A stretch of 64,000 nt of DNA. It comes from Halobacteriovorax marinus (GTDB lineage: Bacteria > Bdellovibrionota > Bacteriovoracia > Bacteriovoracales > Bacteriovoracaceae). Below, in pieces: positions 44,262 through 52,358 of this stretch. The stretch's first letter is position 1, and each line of letters begins with the position of its first letter. The notes below the pieces were generated by a model. The model had not been told where the DNA came from and did not search any database. It was given only the letters and a program-made list of their open reading frames with translations. The stretch is from assembly GCA_002163155.1 (NCBI GenBank), contig MAAO01000004.1, positions 124,001 through 188,000 of the forward strand, given 5' to 3'. Both the position numbers and the translations under genes were made by a program.

Positions 44262-45740
44262 TTAGCTCATCCAGTTATGATCGTTTTGCATTTGCCATTT
44301 TGTCGTAACCTTCTTAGTGTGCGACCAGAAGTTCAGACTATTTTCACCAGTTATGTCTCCATAACCAAATTTTGAATCGTTTATTCCACCAAAACTAAAT
44401 GGTTCTCTTGGAACAGGTACTCCAATATTAATTCCAACCATTCCCGCACTGGCAGCACTGGCTACCATTTCAGCAAGTGATCCATTACTAGTAAATACAC
44501 TGGCAGCATTTCCATACTCATTGGCGTTTTCAATTTCTAAAGCTTTTGAAATATTTTTACAACGAATGATACTGATGATTGGACCAAAGAGCTCTACTTT
44601 TGAAGCTTCTGATTCTGGATCGACATTGTCTAAGATAGTTGGCCCTAACCAGTAACCACCTTCATAACCCTCAGCAGCTTTAGGATTTCTTCCATCAAGA
44701 AGAATTTTAGCTCCAGCTTTCTCGGCCTTATCAATGGCTGAATTCAAAAAATCAACTTGATCTTTAGTGATAATTGCACCCATATTATTTCCAAGAGAAG
44801 CAGTTTTCGCTCTCTCAATAATAGCTTCAATTTGTTTCTCACTATCCCCAACTGCCAGAAGAACAGAAGCGGCCATACATCTTTGTCCTGCACATCCTGT
44901 GAAAGAATCTGCAATCCCTGCTCCTGCCATTTCAACATCAGCATCAGGAAGAAGAATTATATGGTTCTTAGCTCCACCGAGACAAAGTGCCCTCTTACCA
45001 AGTGCCGTTGTTCTTTGATAAACAAGTTTTGCAATTTTCGAAGACCCAACAAAACCCACGGCCTTAACATCTTGGTGATCTATAATTGAATTCACACAAT
45101 CACTAGTACCATTAAGTATTGTTAAAACCCCTGCCGGTAATCCTGCCTCAATTAAAGCTTCACCAATTAGAGTTGCAGTAAGAGGAGTTTTTTCTGAAGG
45201 CTTCCACACATAGGAATTTCCCAGCGTAATAGCAATAGGAATTGTCCACATAGGAACCATCGCCGGAAAGTTAAAAGGAGTAATAGAAGCAACTACACCA
45301 AGAGGCTCTCTTCTATATTCACATTGAACACCACGAGACACTTCCATTTTCGAACCTGCATCAAGGTTTTGTAAACTGATAGCATATTCTAAAACTTCAA
45401 TCCCTTTCATGATTCCAGCTTTTGATTCACCAAGAATTTTTCCATTTTCAATAGAAACAACATTAGCAATTTTATCTATATCTCTTAATAGAATTTCTCT
45501 GAAGCGGAACATAACTTTTGTTCTTTCTTTTACTGGAGTATTTCCCCAGGCCACTTGAGCAGAACTAGCTTTTGTAATCGCTAGCTCAACTTCATTCGCT
45601 GTTGCCGAGTTAGTAGTTCCAACTACGCTTCCATTATATGGAGAATAAACGTCAATTTTTTCGCCTTGGCCGTTAGACCATTCTCCACCAATAAGGTTTG
45701 GTGCTTCCATAAGGGAAGTCGGTAGAGTTATTTTATTCAT
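44262..45740 (-). CDS. CoA-acylating (methyl)malonate-semialdehyde dehydrogenase
   Basis: 492 residues of the MmsA/IolA aldehyde-dehydrogenase branch. The catalytic Cys288 lies in TGCAGQRCMA, GGAKNHIILLPDAD near 255-268 is characteristic of CoA-dependent MMSDH, and the NAD fold GFVGSSKIAKLVYQ is at about 229-242. It turns (methyl)malonate semialdehyde to acetyl- or propionyl-CoA. First gene of the uracil operon, with GGAG five bases before its ATG. If the URC route yields malonate semialdehyde here, this enzyme would drain it to acetyl-CoA. It may instead serve valine or inositol breakdown. Confidence 0.93.
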   Translation of the reverse strand: MNKITLPTSLMEAPNLIGGEWSNGQGEKIDVYSPYNGSVVGTTNSATANEVELAITKASSAQVAWGNTPVKERTKVMFRFREILLRDIDKIANVVSIENGKILGESKAGIMKGIEVLEYAISLQNLDAGSKMEVSRGVQCEYRREPLGVVASITPFNFPAMVPMWTIPIAITLGNSYVWKPSEKTPLTATLIGEALIEAGLPAGVLTILNGTSDCVNSIIDHQDVKAVGFVGSSKIAKLVYQRTTALGKRALCLGGAKNHIILLPDADVEMAGAGIADSFTGCAGQRCMAASVLLAVGDSEKQIEAIIERAKTASLGNNMGAIITKDQVDFLNSAIDKAEKAGAKILLDGRNPKAAEGYEGGYWLGPTILDNVDPESEASKVELFGPIISIIRCKNISKALEIENANEYGNAASVFTSNGSLAEMVASAASAGMVGINIGVPVPREPFSFGGINDSKFGYGDITGENSLNFWSHTKKVTTKWQMQNDHNWMS

Positions 45741-45887
45741 AGTTACTCCGATTTTTTTAAAAACTAAAATAGCCGCTTATTATAGGACAAATACACGGTT
45801 CTCAAATACGAATCGCATCAAAGTGTTGAAATTAAACGAGACTAATACTAGAGATTAGAGGAACCTAAATGAATTTCAATGGCAAAA

Positions 45888-45980
45888 TTAGAATAACCCA
45901 CTACGAAAGTAGATAGTGACGATGATTATTAACAATATAAATACTAGTGAGCCAATAATGACTACGAGTTCTTTATCCAT
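45888..45980 (-). CDS. Possible 30-residue single-helix membrane peptide
   Basis: ATG at 45980 opens a 30-codon frame ending TAA at 45888-45890. The peptide has a charged start (MDKE), one hydrophobic helix (about residues 6-24, VVIIGSLVFILLIIIVTI) and a basic end (YFRSG). No strong ribosome binding site is seen. In the 266-base gap between the receiver-like gene and the uracil operon, so it could be a small membrane protein or chance. Confidence 0.35.
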   Translation of the reverse strand: MDKELVVIIGSLVFILLIIIVTIYFRSGLF

Positions 45981-46006
45981 AGATCTATTATGATTCAAGA
46001 ATGGAG

Positions 46007-46348
46007 CTAGGGAAAGACCTTTTTTAACAAGGACTTAGCCTCAAGAGGCTTATCTAAAATCAGAGTAGCTCTCTCTTGCCACGGCTTAGGAACTTGAACC
46101 TGGGGGTCAATAGTGAGACCAAAAGGAATCTGCGTAACACTATTCAGCTCAACCAACAGCTTTTCTTGATACTCAGCAATAGTTGCCCAATCAATTAAGA
46201 TGAAATCTGGCTTTAAGTCATTAAAAAAGTATAAACTCTCACGCCCCTCATCAGTTGTATAACACTCGAAATCAGAGTTTTGCTTGCAGAGCCCCTCTAC
46301 CATATCCCTTAGAAAGGTTTCTTGTTCAATATAATAAAGTTTTTTCAT
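46007..46348 (-). CDS. Degenerate response-regulator receiver domain
   Basis: 113 residues, a stand-alone receiver-like domain: an N-terminal acidic patch (YIEQE), the phospho-accepting position Asp in DFILIDWA at about 50-57, and Lys in ILDKPLE at about 97-103. The Thr/Ser switch position is not well matched. It has no output domain, so would act by protein contact, like CheY or Spo0F. A hybrid kinase with its own receiver is encoded 1 kb away; a direct link is only a guess. Confidence 0.65.
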   Translation of the reverse strand: MKKLYYIEQETFLRDMVEGLCKQNSDFECYTTDEGRESLYFFNDLKPDFILIDWATIAEYQEKLLVELNSVTQIPFGLTIDPQVQVPKPWQERATLILDKPLEAKSLLKKVFP

Positions 46349-46423
46349 TTCTTCGGAATCCCTGTCATGCTAAAGTGCTGTAAGGGGTTTTTAACAAAAC
46401 CGAATCTAGAGGGAAAGCAAAAT

Positions 46424-46723
46424 ATGTCAAAAAATAGAATCAAAGTTATTGAAGCTCAGTCAGGCGAAGTACTCTTTGAGTGTGACTTTGAAGATCATGA
46501 CAAGGCATTTGATTATGCTCATAGAATGGAAGATATGGGGATTGAGATAAAGATCCATGCCCCCTCTCTAACAGAAACCCTCGCAGAGAGCCTCGGTGCT
46601 AACGAAGAAGAACTTAGTGCCATGAGAGGCGAAATAGACGATGAAATCGCCAGCCACATCCACACAGATGAACTAGGTTGTGTCGTATGCATGCCTGAAG
46701 ACCCCAACCTTCCTAAACAGTAA
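46424..46723 (+). CDS. Small unknown acidic protein
   Basis: 99 residues from the ATG at 46424 (GAGGGAAAG upstream); a frame extending to 46322 has an unlikely hydrophobic start and is not chosen. The protein is acidic with alternating helix and strand. Its C-terminus carries HTDELGCVVCMPEDP, with a C-x-x-C pair that could bind metal. No family is recognised. Its end overlaps the converging gene by 11 bases. Confidence 0.55.
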   Translation: MSKNRIKVIEAQSGEVLFECDFEDHDKAFDYAHRMEDMGIEIKIHAPSLTETLAESLGANEEELSAMRGEIDDEIASHIHTDELGCVVCMPEDPNLPKQ

Positions 46724-47258
46724 GTTCCAAGACTTCAAAGTCTGAAGTCTCAACTCTAGCATTAATTAAAATATGAGGAATATAGGGAAACCATAGAAGT
46801 TTCCCTCCTTGATCAATGGCCCTTTTCCAAAAAATCTTTGTAAGTTCTGGGACTTCATAAATCTCTTGATAGTTTTCTTTATTTAAATACACCACTTCTG
46901 ACTCATCTATCTTAAAATTTCCTCTACCCTTTCCAACTTTTTTATTGAAAATAACTCCTGAGTACAGCTCATGTACTTCATCAATAGAGATTTTAAAGTA
47001 CTTGCTTCTCGCTAGAGAAATGTTTGGCTGAATTTTTTTCAGTTCATTAACAATTTTTTGAGGATCTAGCGCCGAAAATTGGACTACATCATTCCACTTA
47101 CAATTGAGTTTTGGAATAATCTCTTCCATTAGACTTTCACGACCTAAGTATTTCCTAGCGTGACTTTGATAGAGTTCACCTTCTTTATCCATTTGATTTA
47201 AAGGAATGAGCTCACTTCCCACAAAGGGATCAGGTATCATGTGGTAAAAGTATTTCAT
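46713..47258 (-). CDS. Unknown 181-residue protein
   Basis: No signal peptide, membrane segment or motif that I can name. The N-terminus (MKYFYHMIPDPFVGSELIPL) and a central YLGRESLMEEIIPKLNC segment look like conserved blocks of a widespread 'unknown function' family rather than like a lineage orphan. The gene is 40 bases downstream of the hybrid kinase on the same strand, so it may be in its operon. Its 3' end overlaps the converging gene at 46424. Confidence 0.5.
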   Translation of the reverse strand: MKYFYHMIPDPFVGSELIPLNQMDKEGELYQSHARKYLGRESLMEEIIPKLNCKWNDVVQFSALDPQKIVNELKKIQPNISLARSKYFKISIDEVHELYSGVIFNKKVGKGRGNFKIDESEVVYLNKENYQEIYEVPELTKIFWKRAIDQGGKLLWFPYIPHILINARVETSDFEVLELTV

Positions 47259-47298
47259 TATTTTTATATATGAAAGTTAATGACAAAGTTCAAATGAA

Positions 47299-48885
47299 TT
47301 ATGCAATTTTCTCTAACTTATCTAAATTAAAAAATTTTTCTAAGACTTTTTTAAGATCATCAACCGTAACAGGTTTTGCCAGAAAGCCATCCATCCCCAC
47401 TTCAAAACACTTTTCCATATCTTCTTTAAAGGCGTTGGCCGTAATAGCGACTATTTTTGGACGATCATCTCCATAGAGTTCAATTATTTTCTCTGTCGCT
47501 TCGATGCCATCCATATTAGGCATTTGAATATCCATAAAGATCATCGAATATTTTTTCTCTTTTTGATTCTTGAGCGCCGCTAATGCCTCTAATCCATCCG
47601 TTGCTAAATCACACTTATAACCAAGTTTTTCTAACATCATGATAGCAATTTTCTGATTAATTAAATTATCTTCTACCAATAAAATGTTGTGTGGAAATAA
47701 TTCAGCACAAGATATATTTACACTTCCATTATTTATCTTTTGCAAACTATTGTTTTTTTCCTCAGACTGTCCAACTTCTAAGTTTAAATACAAACTAAAA
47801 GTGGACCCTTCACCTTCTTTACTCTCAATTCCTACTCTTCCACCCATTAAACTAGCCAGATTACTACAAATTGCTAATCCAAGACCTACTCCTCCAAACT
47901 TTCTTGTAGTACTAGTATCTACTTGAGAAAATGATTTAAAGATTTTTTCTTGAGCATGCTTCGGAATACCCATTCCAGTATCCTTTACGTGAATGGCGAT
48001 ATCTGACTTTCCCTCTTTAGCTTCTTCAACAACAATTAAAAGAGAAACTTCACCTTTCTGAGTAAACTTTATGGCATTGGATAAGAGATTTACAATGATT
48101 TGGCGAATTCTTGTGACGTCTCCTCTAAACCAATGCTCTTGTTCAAAGTGTCTTTCGAATCTCAAACATATCTTTTGTTCTGTTACTTGATGTGAAAAAA
48201 GATCCGCAGTACTTTCAATACATTTATGTAAATCAAAATTCACAATTTCTAGTTCAATTTTTTCAGATTCAATTTTTGATATAGTTAAAATATCATTTAA
48301 AATAGTGAGAAAGCTATCTCCACAAGAGTGAATAGTTTCAACCATATCTCTTTGATCCACATTAAGCTCTGTTCCACTTAAGAGCTGAACCATTCCCAAG
48401 ATTCCATTCATAGGAGTACGAATTTCATGGGACATATTGGCAAATAACTCAACCTTAGCTGCTGCCGTTTGCTCCGCTTTCTCTATCGCAACACTTAATT
48501 CCTCGTTCTTTCTTTCAAGCAAAGAAGTAATAGTCTTATTGACTGAATTTAATTCCTTTTTGTAAGAAATATCAATGGCAGAAATAATTAGATATTCAAT
48601 TCCTTCAATGAATTCATAATTGAAGTTTAATTCCACTATAAAATCTAGAGTATGAGATAGACGACTTTCTACTTCTGTTTTAAAACGTCCTCGCTTTGAA
48701 AGTGCTTTCAAACATCTCTCAGAGTTAGATAGTTTTAAATAAGATAATATATCTTCATTTGCTCTATCGCCAAAGAAATGCTCCATCTGTCTACTTACGT
48801 AGAGAACTTCACGTTTGTCTTTGGAGCAGATTGCAAATCCTTCCTTTCCAAGATTTAAATATATTTCTAAGTTCTTTTTGTTCAA
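47299..48885 (-). CDS. Soluble hybrid histidine kinase (PAS-HisKA-HATPase-receiver)
   Basis: 528 residues without a membrane segment. A PAS-like sensor lies at about 5-110, the dimerisation/phosphoacceptor helix has His153 in NMSHEIRTPMN, the ATPase carries NLLSNAIKFT (267-276), DTGMGIP (302-308) and GVGLGLAI (332-339), and a C-terminal receiver has the phospho-Asp452 in FMDIQMPNMDG. Receiver and kinase in one chain imply phosphorelay to a separate partner. The truncated haemoglobin gene lies just three bases upstream on the same transcript, which suggests oxygen or nitric-oxide sensing, an inference. Confidence 0.95.
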   Translation of the reverse strand: MNKKNLEIYLNLGKEGFAICSKDKREVLYVSRQMEHFFGDRANEDILSYLKLSNSERCLKALSKRGRFKTEVESRLSHTLDFIVELNFNYEFIEGIEYLIISAIDISYKKELNSVNKTITSLLERKNEELSVAIEKAEQTAAAKVELFANMSHEIRTPMNGILGMVQLLSGTELNVDQRDMVETIHSCGDSFLTILNDILTISKIESEKIELEIVNFDLHKCIESTADLFSHQVTEQKICLRFERHFEQEHWFRGDVTRIRQIIVNLLSNAIKFTQKGEVSLLIVVEEAKEGKSDIAIHVKDTGMGIPKHAQEKIFKSFSQVDTSTTRKFGGVGLGLAICSNLASLMGGRVGIESKEGEGSTFSLYLNLEVGQSEEKNNSLQKINNGSVNISCAELFPHNILLVEDNLINQKIAIMMLEKLGYKCDLATDGLEALAALKNQKEKKYSMIFMDIQMPNMDGIEATEKIIELYGDDRPKIVAITANAFKEDMEKCFEVGMDGFLAKPVTVDDLKKVLEKFFNLDKLEKIA

Positions 48886-48888
48886 CTT

Positions 48889-49257
48889 TTAAGCAGCCTT
48901 CTTAGTTACTATCTGATCCTGTAGCCCCGAAACAATACTAATGATTGTTGCTATATCAGCTTCTTCCACTCCCGCCTCATCAAGAGTTTCTTCTAAATAA
49001 CCTGCCACAATACTAAAGTCTCTATTAGAAATATCCATCACTTCGTGGGCAACTTTAACATCTCTTCCAGCATATTCATTCGGACCTCCCAATGCGAAGG
49101 CCAAGAAATTTGTTTGATGTTCCATAAGCTTATCCATCTCTACATCTTCAAAGAAATGAGCGACAGTTTTATCATTCAAAACTTTCTTATAAAATTCAAC
49201 CACGAGTTTTCCCAAAGTTGAAAAACCACCATATTTTTCAAATAAACTCTCTGCCAT
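48889..49257 (-). CDS. Truncated haemoglobin (group I-like)
   Basis: 122 residues from ATG 49257, preceded by AAGGGG; an ATG seven codons upstream is less likely. Truncated 2-over-2 globins bind oxygen or NO. Proximal His71 lies in VAHEVMDISNRDF, distal Tyr23 in EFYKKVL, and FLAFALGGPNEYAG is the loop before the E helix. Three bases separate it from the hybrid histidine kinase. Role may be NO detoxification or supply of a gas signal to the kinase. Confidence 0.9.
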   Translation of the reverse strand: MAESLFEKYGGFSTLGKLVVEFYKKVLNDKTVAHFFEDVEMDKLMEHQTNFLAFALGGPNEYAGRDVKVAHEVMDISNRDFSIVAGYLEETLDEAGVEEADIATIISIVSGLQDQIVTKKAA

Positions 49258-49395
49258 AAAGAACCCCTTTGTGTTCAAGTTGTTAATAGTATTAATGAAT
49301 ATTTATCGGAATTTAAAAGAGATCTAATTGCCTAAAGTAAAAACTTCATCTTAAATTGAGTTTGAAGATTTTAAATTGGAACTTGAATTAGTCAG

Positions 49396-50145
49396 TTATT
49401 TTAAGTTTGAATAAATTGAATCAATAACTGCTTCTGAAGGAATCGGAATATGAGGAATATCATTACAAATGATTGAGACCCCTTCTTCTTGAAACTTCGC
49501 TGCTTTTTTATCTATTCTAGAGAATATCTTGAGAGACATAGCTTGTATTTTAATATTATTTTCTAATAATTTCTTAGGTGATTTCATACCTATCATTTCT
49601 GAAGCTTGTATGTAATGAGGAGCTAGAAATGCACTTCTTTGAATGGATTCAAGAACATGCTTGGCAAGACAGTTATATTTTTTTTCTTCTTCAAAGTTTT
49701 TAAGTTCTAATTGCATGTAATCTTGAACACCTTTAAAGCTTCTCTTCTTTAATGATTTTTTAATATTTGCAATGATCTCTTTAGTATTAATTTTTTCAAG
49801 GGACTCATATTTATACTCAGGTACTTCACTACCAGCTTGAAAATCAGCAATCTCTTTCATGTCTATGAAGTCTAGACAGAAGAGAGGAATTCCTCTTTTT
49901 TGATACTTCTTAGCACTAAGGTCAAAGATAAAAGCATAACTTAGTGACAGTTTCTCTGAGAAAATAAGACTATTTGAAAGCTTCTTCGACTTTCCATCCG
50001 TTAACGCCTTATATAGAGGCCTTCTTTTTTTATTAATTTTAATGGCGTCTTTTAGGTGCTGTCTTATACACTTCGTTTGAATTTCTGTTGCAGAAATAGC
50101 GATGCTTATAATGAATAGAGATAAAGTAATGAATAATCTGTTCAT
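49396..50145 (-). CDS. Unknown exported basic protein
   Basis: 249 residues from ATG 50145, which gives a signal peptide (LFITLSLFIISIAISA, about 4-19); a longer frame to 50253 crosses a strong terminator hairpin and would put 36 odd residues ahead of the signal, so it is not used. The mature protein is Lys-rich and helical (QHLKDAIKINKKRR) with four Cys residues that could form disulphides. No family recognised. Single gene, 132 bases downstream of the protease on the same strand. Confidence 0.55.
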   Translation of the reverse strand: MNRLFITLSLFIISIAISATEIQTKCIRQHLKDAIKINKKRRPLYKALTDGKSKKLSNSLIFSEKLSLSYAFIFDLSAKKYQKRGIPLFCLDFIDMKEIADFQAGSEVPEYKYESLEKINTKEIIANIKKSLKKRSFKGVQDYMQLELKNFEEEKKYNCLAKHVLESIQRSAFLAPHYIQASEMIGMKSPKKLLENNIKIQAMSLKIFSRIDKKAAKFQEEGVSIICNDIPHIPIPSEAVIDSIYSNLK

Positions 50146-50204
50146 AAATTTATAATGCCTTTTTATTGAGTAGATTTCAACTAAGGCCATAAAGATTACC
50201 CAAA

Positions 50205-50230
50205 AAAAAGACCTCTTTCGAGGTCTTTTT
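50205..50230 (-). terminator. Strong bidirectional terminator after the S1 protease gene
   Basis: An 11 bp stem AAAAAGACCTC / GAGGTCTTTTT with a TTTC loop; both sides end in A/T runs. It sits between the S1 protease stop (50278) and the next gene's start (50145), so it mainly ends the protease transcript. Confidence 0.85.
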
Positions 50231-50277
50231 ATATTCAAGAGGTCACGACACAATTTGTGGTTCGTTTAACCTGTTGT

Positions 50278-51303
50278 TTAGTTATTTACGACTACTGCCG
50301 GTGCTTCTGGAGTCGAATCCACATCAGTTGTACTCTCTGTGGCATCTGCTGTTGCGACTGCTTCATTTTCAGCTATTACCGCTTCAATTCCTACGTGAAC
50401 AATTCTAGTTACTGCTTCTCCACCGCAACCATACTCTCCAACACCTGCTTCACAGTAATTTACTGTTATACAAGTCACTTCATTTCCTTCTTCATCTTTC
50501 TTAGTCACTTCAGTGTAATCTTTAGCTCCTCGAACTAAGATACCTTCGATTTCACCTGTTCTAGCATTAAAGACTGCAGAACCTGAGTTACCACCAAAAG
50601 TATCAAGGTCGGCATCAAAGTACGTTCCATGATCATTGGACTGTACTGTTGAATCTCCAGCAATTTTTAGAGGTAATCCAGAGGGAGAACCAATAACAAA
50701 TACACCTTCACCTAAACCGATCTTTCCATCTTTTCTAAATTTCAAAGGCTCTCTGTCAGTTACGGCCCTATCTAATTCAATTATAGCATAGTCCATTGAA
50801 TCTTCACTCGTTAGCTTTTGCTTAAGGATTTTCTTACAAGAATAAACCTTGCTTGCTTCCATTTTTAAATCTTCAACTTCACCCTTCTTATAATCAAATA
50901 CCCACTTAGAATCAGCACAGTCGCTTTCTGAAGTCATACAGTGACCAGCAGTTACTAGGTACTTCTCACCAACTAAAAATCCTGAACAATTTCCGATGGC
51001 CAATTGATTTTCAAACTCCTCTCCCTTACAAAGTGGAGTTCCCTCAGGATTCCACCAGGAAGCAGTAAGCTGTGGCATAAACTCAGCGAGAGTCATGTTC
51101 TTTAAGGCATATGATTCTTTGTCTTCAGATAACGTTAGGTTTTTATTTGGAATTTGAGTGGCAGTAGATATAGATAAATTCTTTCTAAAAGAATTTCTAC
51201 TATCAACAACATCAATTCTATTATCTTCTCCATAAGCTACTTTCTGAGTCGCTAATGTATTTAAAGATGTGCAGGCCACTGCAAGTAAAATTATTTTCTT
51301 CAT
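50278..51303 (-). CDS. Secreted trypsin-like serine protease
   Basis: 341 residues. A signal peptide (1-18, LLAVACTSLNTLA) precedes the S1-type fold. The catalytic triad is His121 in TAGHC, Asp171 in DYAIIELD and Ser240 in GGNSGS. Several Cys residues (92, 106, 122 and others) suggest disulphides. The last 30 residues are low-complexity Thr/Ala/Asp. Exported to the periplasm or outside; prey degradation is a reasonable but unproven role. Single-gene unit, divergent from 51554. Confidence 0.93.
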   Translation of the reverse strand: MKKIILLAVACTSLNTLATQKVAYGEDNRIDVVDSRNSFRKNLSISTATQIPNKNLTLSEDKESYALKNMTLAEFMPQLTASWWNPEGTPLCKGEEFENQLAIGNCSGFLVGEKYLVTAGHCMTSESDCADSKWVFDYKKGEVEDLKMEASKVYSCKKILKQKLTSEDSMDYAIIELDRAVTDREPLKFRKDGKIGLGEGVFVIGSPSGLPLKIAGDSTVQSNDHGTYFDADLDTFGGNSGSAVFNARTGEIEGILVRGAKDYTEVTKKDEEGNEVTCITVNYCEAGVGEYGCGGEAVTRIVHVGIEAVIAENEAVATADATESTTDVDSTPEAPAVVVNN

Positions 51304-51553
51304 TTTGTATTCTCCCCATTTTCTTGAATAAAAACAAAGTACAAAACCATGTTTAATCGGTCATTCTTACTTTTCTTAAACGTGAAAATAGTTCATGCAA
51401 TGTAAGAAATGGTAAGTTTAGTGTCAGAAAAATACAGTTGAGCTTAGTCTGTTTCAAATATGAAACACATAAGCAGCTGTTTTTACATAAAACCTTTGGC
51501 ATTGCTCATGCAATATCTCAAGTGACTTAATTATCTTACACAGGAGTAATACT

Positions 51554-52288
51554 ATGAAGAAAATCCTTACAATCGCGGCGCTTACAGTTATGACAATGAG
51601 TTCTGGCTTTGCGGCCAGTAAAACAATCACTCATAACATTGAAGAAACTAAGAAAGCGAGCAATGCATTTTCTAACCATACAGATGGTGTGAGAATTTCT
51701 ATGGGATTTTCTGTATTAAATTATTCAAAAGCAAAAAGTAATTCAGGAGAATGGGATCTTAATAGTAATGATAATAGCGCCTACAGTGACTCAGTCTCTA
51801 CTCACGTCCCCTTAGAGTTTAAAATAGAGAAGTCGTTTAGTGTTAATCACAGACTTTCCACTTCTACTGCACTCAGGTACGCCACAGCAGGCTCTAGTAC
51901 TGAAAGCAAAGGAGACTATAATGAAAGTAGCTGGAATAGAGAAAAACTAGAAACAAAGTATAATGAATATGGACTTGAACAAAGAATCCATTTAAATCTA
52001 GGTAATGGACCGCGCTTTAGACCCTTTATTGCTTTTCAGGTTGGAATCACTTCTATCAAAACAAAAGACATGGATTCAAGTAACTACTTAGAGCTAAAAG
52101 GTATTCACACTAATATTAAAACAGGTGGAGAGCTGTGCTGGAAGTCAGGCTGGTACATTGAAACAAGTATCGCTTACACTAGATTCAATGTGAATAAGAT
52201 CTCGGATAATGATGAGTCCACATCTGAAACAAACAACTTAAAGTTAACGGGATTTAATGCTGGTTTTAACTTCGGCTTCGCTTTCTAA
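51554..52288 (+). CDS. Unknown exported protein, likely outer-membrane beta barrel
   Basis: 244 residues. Signal peptide at 1-20 (ALTVMTMSSGFA). The mature part is built of alternating amphipathic strands (FKIEKSFSVNHRLSTSTALRY, QRIHLNLGNGPRFRPFIAFQ, GWYIETSIAYTRF) and ends in a Phe (FNFGFAF), the usual C-terminal signal for barrel insertion. Likely a small eight-strand barrel porin or adhesin-like protein; no specific family. Strong AGGAG before the ATG. Confidence 0.65.
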   Translation: MKKILTIAALTVMTMSSGFAASKTITHNIEETKKASNAFSNHTDGVRISMGFSVLNYSKAKSNSGEWDLNSNDNSAYSDSVSTHVPLEFKIEKSFSVNHRLSTSTALRYATAGSSTESKGDYNESSWNREKLETKYNEYGLEQRIHLNLGNGPRFRPFIAFQVGITSIKTKDMDSSNYLELKGIHTNIKTGGELCWKSGWYIETSIAYTRFNVNKISDNDESTSETNNLKLTGFNAGFNFGFAF

Positions 52289-52308
52289 ACAGTCTCTTCC
52301 AAAAAAGA

Positions 52309-52333
52309 AAGGCCCGCTATAAAAGCGGGCCTT
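52309..52333 (-). terminator. Terminator of rpsA
   Basis: 10 bp perfect stem AAGGCCCGCT / AGCGGGCCTT with a 5-base loop. On the minus strand it is followed by TTTCTTTTTT, and lies 25 bases after the rpsA stop. It also closes the converging 51554 gene from the other side. Confidence 0.88.
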
Positions 52334-52358
52334 ATATAAAGATAAAAATTAATTAAAA

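Noticed and set aside
44757-45089. 110-codon plus-strand frame opposite the dehydrogenase gene
   Set aside because: It lies entirely inside the coding sequence of a full-length enzyme with complete catalytic motifs and has no ribosome site or known domain.
49396-50253. Longer start for the exported protein at 50253
   Set aside because: It would begin beyond the strong terminator hairpin at 50205-50230 and put an unlikely basic stretch before a good signal peptide; ATG 50145 is used.
50301-50330. tRNA-like GTCGAATCC stretch
   Set aside because: It is in the coding end of the S1 protease and no cloverleaf or acceptor stem can be built around it. No tRNA was found anywhere in the window.
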